From positions 1 through 13,803 of the forward strand of contig VSNY01000099.1 in NCBI GenBank assembly GCA_009774535.1: a stretch of 13,803 bases of DNA, given 5' to 3'. Below the pieces are notes generated by a model that made no database searches, was not told the DNA's origin, and was given only the letters and a program-made list of their open reading frames with translations. This DNA comes from Lachnospiraceae bacterium. Lineage in GTDB: Bacteria > Bacillota > Clostridia > Lachnospirales > Lachnospiraceae. Below, piece after piece: positions 12,571 through 13,803 of the stretch (its first letter is position 1; the number at the start of each line of letters is the position of its first letter). The position numbers were made by a program, and so were the translations under genes.

Positions 12571-13803
12571 ATGAATCAGAGGGGTAATGATACTGCTCTT
12601 GGAAGGAACAGGATGAGACAAGAGAGAGAGCGGAGACAGCGTGCGATGAAAAAGGAAGATTACTTACTAAAACAAATCGACGAATTCCGCGAAAAAGCAA
12701 AGCAGCTGCAGACTCTTTTGGATTCCAGGGAAGTCAAGGTGCAGGAGCTGCAATTACTTGTAGATGAAAAGCAGGACCAGGCGGATGAGCTGGAAGCAGT
12801 CATTATGCATCGGCAGTCAGAAGCAGACTTGCTGCTCAAAGGTGTCGGGCAGCAGATGGATGATCTGGTGTCGCAGCTGCAGATGACCGTAGACAGGCTG
12901 ACGGAAGACACTTCTGCGCAGATTTACAATTTAAACAAACAGACATCAGAACAGATTGCACAGATGACAGATACGGTTACCGGCCAGATCGGGACCATGA
13001 CCGAAGAGACAAAAGAAAGCATTGCCGGAATGGCTGCGCAGGTGACCGGAAAGGTCGAGCAGATGACGGCCGGGGCAAGGGATGCGTTTTTAAACATGCA
13101 GCAGCAGTCGCAAAGCAGCATGGAACAGATCTCATCGGATATAAACAATCAGTTTGGCATTTTTCAGGCGGAAACAAGAAACAGCTTTGATACTTTTCAG
13201 ACGGAAACGAGAGACAGCTTTGGACGCATCCAGGAAGACATTGAGGGGCGGTTTGGAGCCTTTCAGGCAGAAACGCAGGAAAGCCTTGGGCGTATCAGCG
13301 AAGATCTGGGCAGCCGGATGGATACGATGGCGCGGGAAAACCGCAGCGGCATTGAGTATATGACGCAGGACATTAACAGCCAGATCGGTGCGATGATGCT
13401 GGAAAACCAGGACCGTATGGCGCAGATGAATGAAGATCTGGGCAGCCAGATCGGCGTTATGACCAATGAATCGCGGGAAGGATTTGCGCAGATGCGTTCC
13501 GAATTATCCGGCCAGATCGGCGCAATGGCGCAGGAAACGCAGGATAGTTATGCCAGAATGGCATCGGATGTGACGAATCAGATCGGCGCGATGGCGCAGG
13601 GAGCATGGGACGGATTTTCACAGGTCAACAGCCGCTTTGACCAGTTGGATGCAGGTAATCAGGCGGGCTTTGCGGGCATGAAGGATGAGTTCAGCAGCCG
13701 GATGAGCCAGATGACCGGCTATGTGACCGAGCAGTTTGACCAGATGACTATGCGCATGAACCGCATGTCGGAGGAAAACCGCAATGAACTGTCAGCGCTG
13801 ACA
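12571..13803 (+). CDS. Long coiled-coil protein with hendecad (11-residue) repeats, 3' end outside the window
   Basis: Open for 411 codons from the ATG at 12571 to the last base, without a stop, so partial. GGAGGA at 12557-12562 gives 8-nt spacing and fixes the start. Residues 13-28 are a basic patch (RNRMRQERERRQRAMK). Residues about 28-112 form a charged heptad-type coiled coil. From 116 to 357 the chain divides into 22 consecutive 11-residue blocks such as GQIGTMTEETK, NSFDTFQTETR, SQIGAMMLENQ and GQIGAMAQETQ, with hydrophobic residues at block positions 3 and 6 and often 10. A 7-residue break (358-364) follows, and the pattern resumes to at least 397. No signal peptide or membrane segment seen so far. 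This suggests a long rod or membrane-lying amphipathic helix of structural type, as in hendecad coiled coils. No specific family is recognised. Has its own promoter and no coding overlap with neighbours. Confidence 0.85.
   Translation, partial: MNQRGNDTALGRNRMRQERERRQRAMKKEDYLLKQIDEFREKAKQLQTLLDSREVKVQELQLLVDEKQDQADELEAVIMHRQSEADLLLKGVGQQMDDLVSQLQMTVDRLTEDTSAQIYNLNKQTSEQIAQMTDTVTGQIGTMTEETKESIAGMAAQVTGKVEQMTAGARDAFLNMQQQSQSSMEQISSDINNQFGIFQAETRNSFDTFQTETRDSFGRIQEDIEGRFGAFQAETQESLGRISEDLGSRMDTMARENRSGIEYMTQDINSQIGAMMLENQDRMAQMNEDLGSQIGVMTNESREGFAQMRSELSGQIGAMAQETQDSYARMASDVTNQIGAMAQGAWDGFSQVNSRFDQLDAGNQAGFAGMKDEFSSRMSQMTGYVTEQFDQMTMRMNRMSEENRNELSALT
12916..13641 (+). repeat. Array of 33-bp coding units (22 hendecads, residues 116-357)
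   Basis: Direct count gives 22 in-register 11-residue blocks with no insertion or deletion. In the 3' half neighbouring blocks pair into 66-bp (22-residue) units, beginning SQIG, SQIG, GQIG, NQIG, whose DNA shares CAGATCGGCG. This suggests growth by duplication of a 66-bp unit. Confidence 0.85.

Noticed and set aside
13154..13363. 69-codon plus-strand frame inside the repeat gene
   Set aside because: A shifted-frame echo of the 33-bp repeats within the 411-codon open frame.
12660..13466. Several Ser/Cys/Ile-rich minus-strand frames opposite the repeat gene
   Set aside because: Low-complexity antisense shadows of the CAG/ATG/GAA-rich repeat codons.
12916..13641. CRISPR-like or satellite repeats
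   Set aside because: Period is a multiple of three, units are coding and diverged, and there are no spacers between identical repeats.

Overview
The window looks like a chromosomal segment of a low-GC Gram-positive gut-type bacterium, most likely a clostridium near Lachnospiraceae. The basis is strong AGGAGG-type ribosome binding sites, consensus sigma-A promoters, remnants of Rpn-type, IS1634-type and IS66-type transposase genes, and the protein styles. This taxonomic placement is inference; no rRNA or marker gene is present.

Left part (108-8727, all plus strand) is a surface polysaccharide operon, probably entering from the left edge. It holds a polytopic GT-C-like membrane glycosyltransferase; a CDP-3,6-dideoxyhexose set (glucose-1-phosphate cytidylyltransferase RfbF, the [2Fe-2S]/PMP dehydrase RfbH, an SDR reductase in the paratose/abequose-synthase position, and CDP-paratose 2-epimerase RfbE); a GT2 glycosyltransferase; and then GDP-mannose 4,6-dehydratase plus GDP-4-keto-6-deoxy-D-mannose reductase (GDP-D-rhamnose). 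Together they would supply CDP-tyvelose and GDP-D-rhamnose to a glycan. CDP-glucose 4,6-dehydratase (RfbG), required between RfbF and RfbH, is not in the window. A run of nine G sits at the RfbF/RfbH junction. Base composition changes sharply at about 6710-6757, from AT-rich genes to much more GC-rich gmd-rmd, which suggests a mosaic locus. A perfect 12-bp terminator closes the operon.

Middle part (8728-11264) is a patchwork: a 5'-truncated Rpn-type nuclease/transposase remnant, a terminator, a complete DUF3800 gene, an IS1634-type transposase remnant with an internal deletion, a freestanding RNA-gene-like unit of about 148 nt (near-consensus promoter, 8-bp end-closing helix, strong terminator), an IS66 TnpC remnant, and a second structured element.

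Right part (11265-13803) has a 309-residue unrecognised protein with its own promoter and terminator, then a gene that runs off the right edge. The latter is open for 411 codons and encodes a long helical protein built from about two dozen 11-residue (hendecad) repeats after an N-terminal coiled coil.
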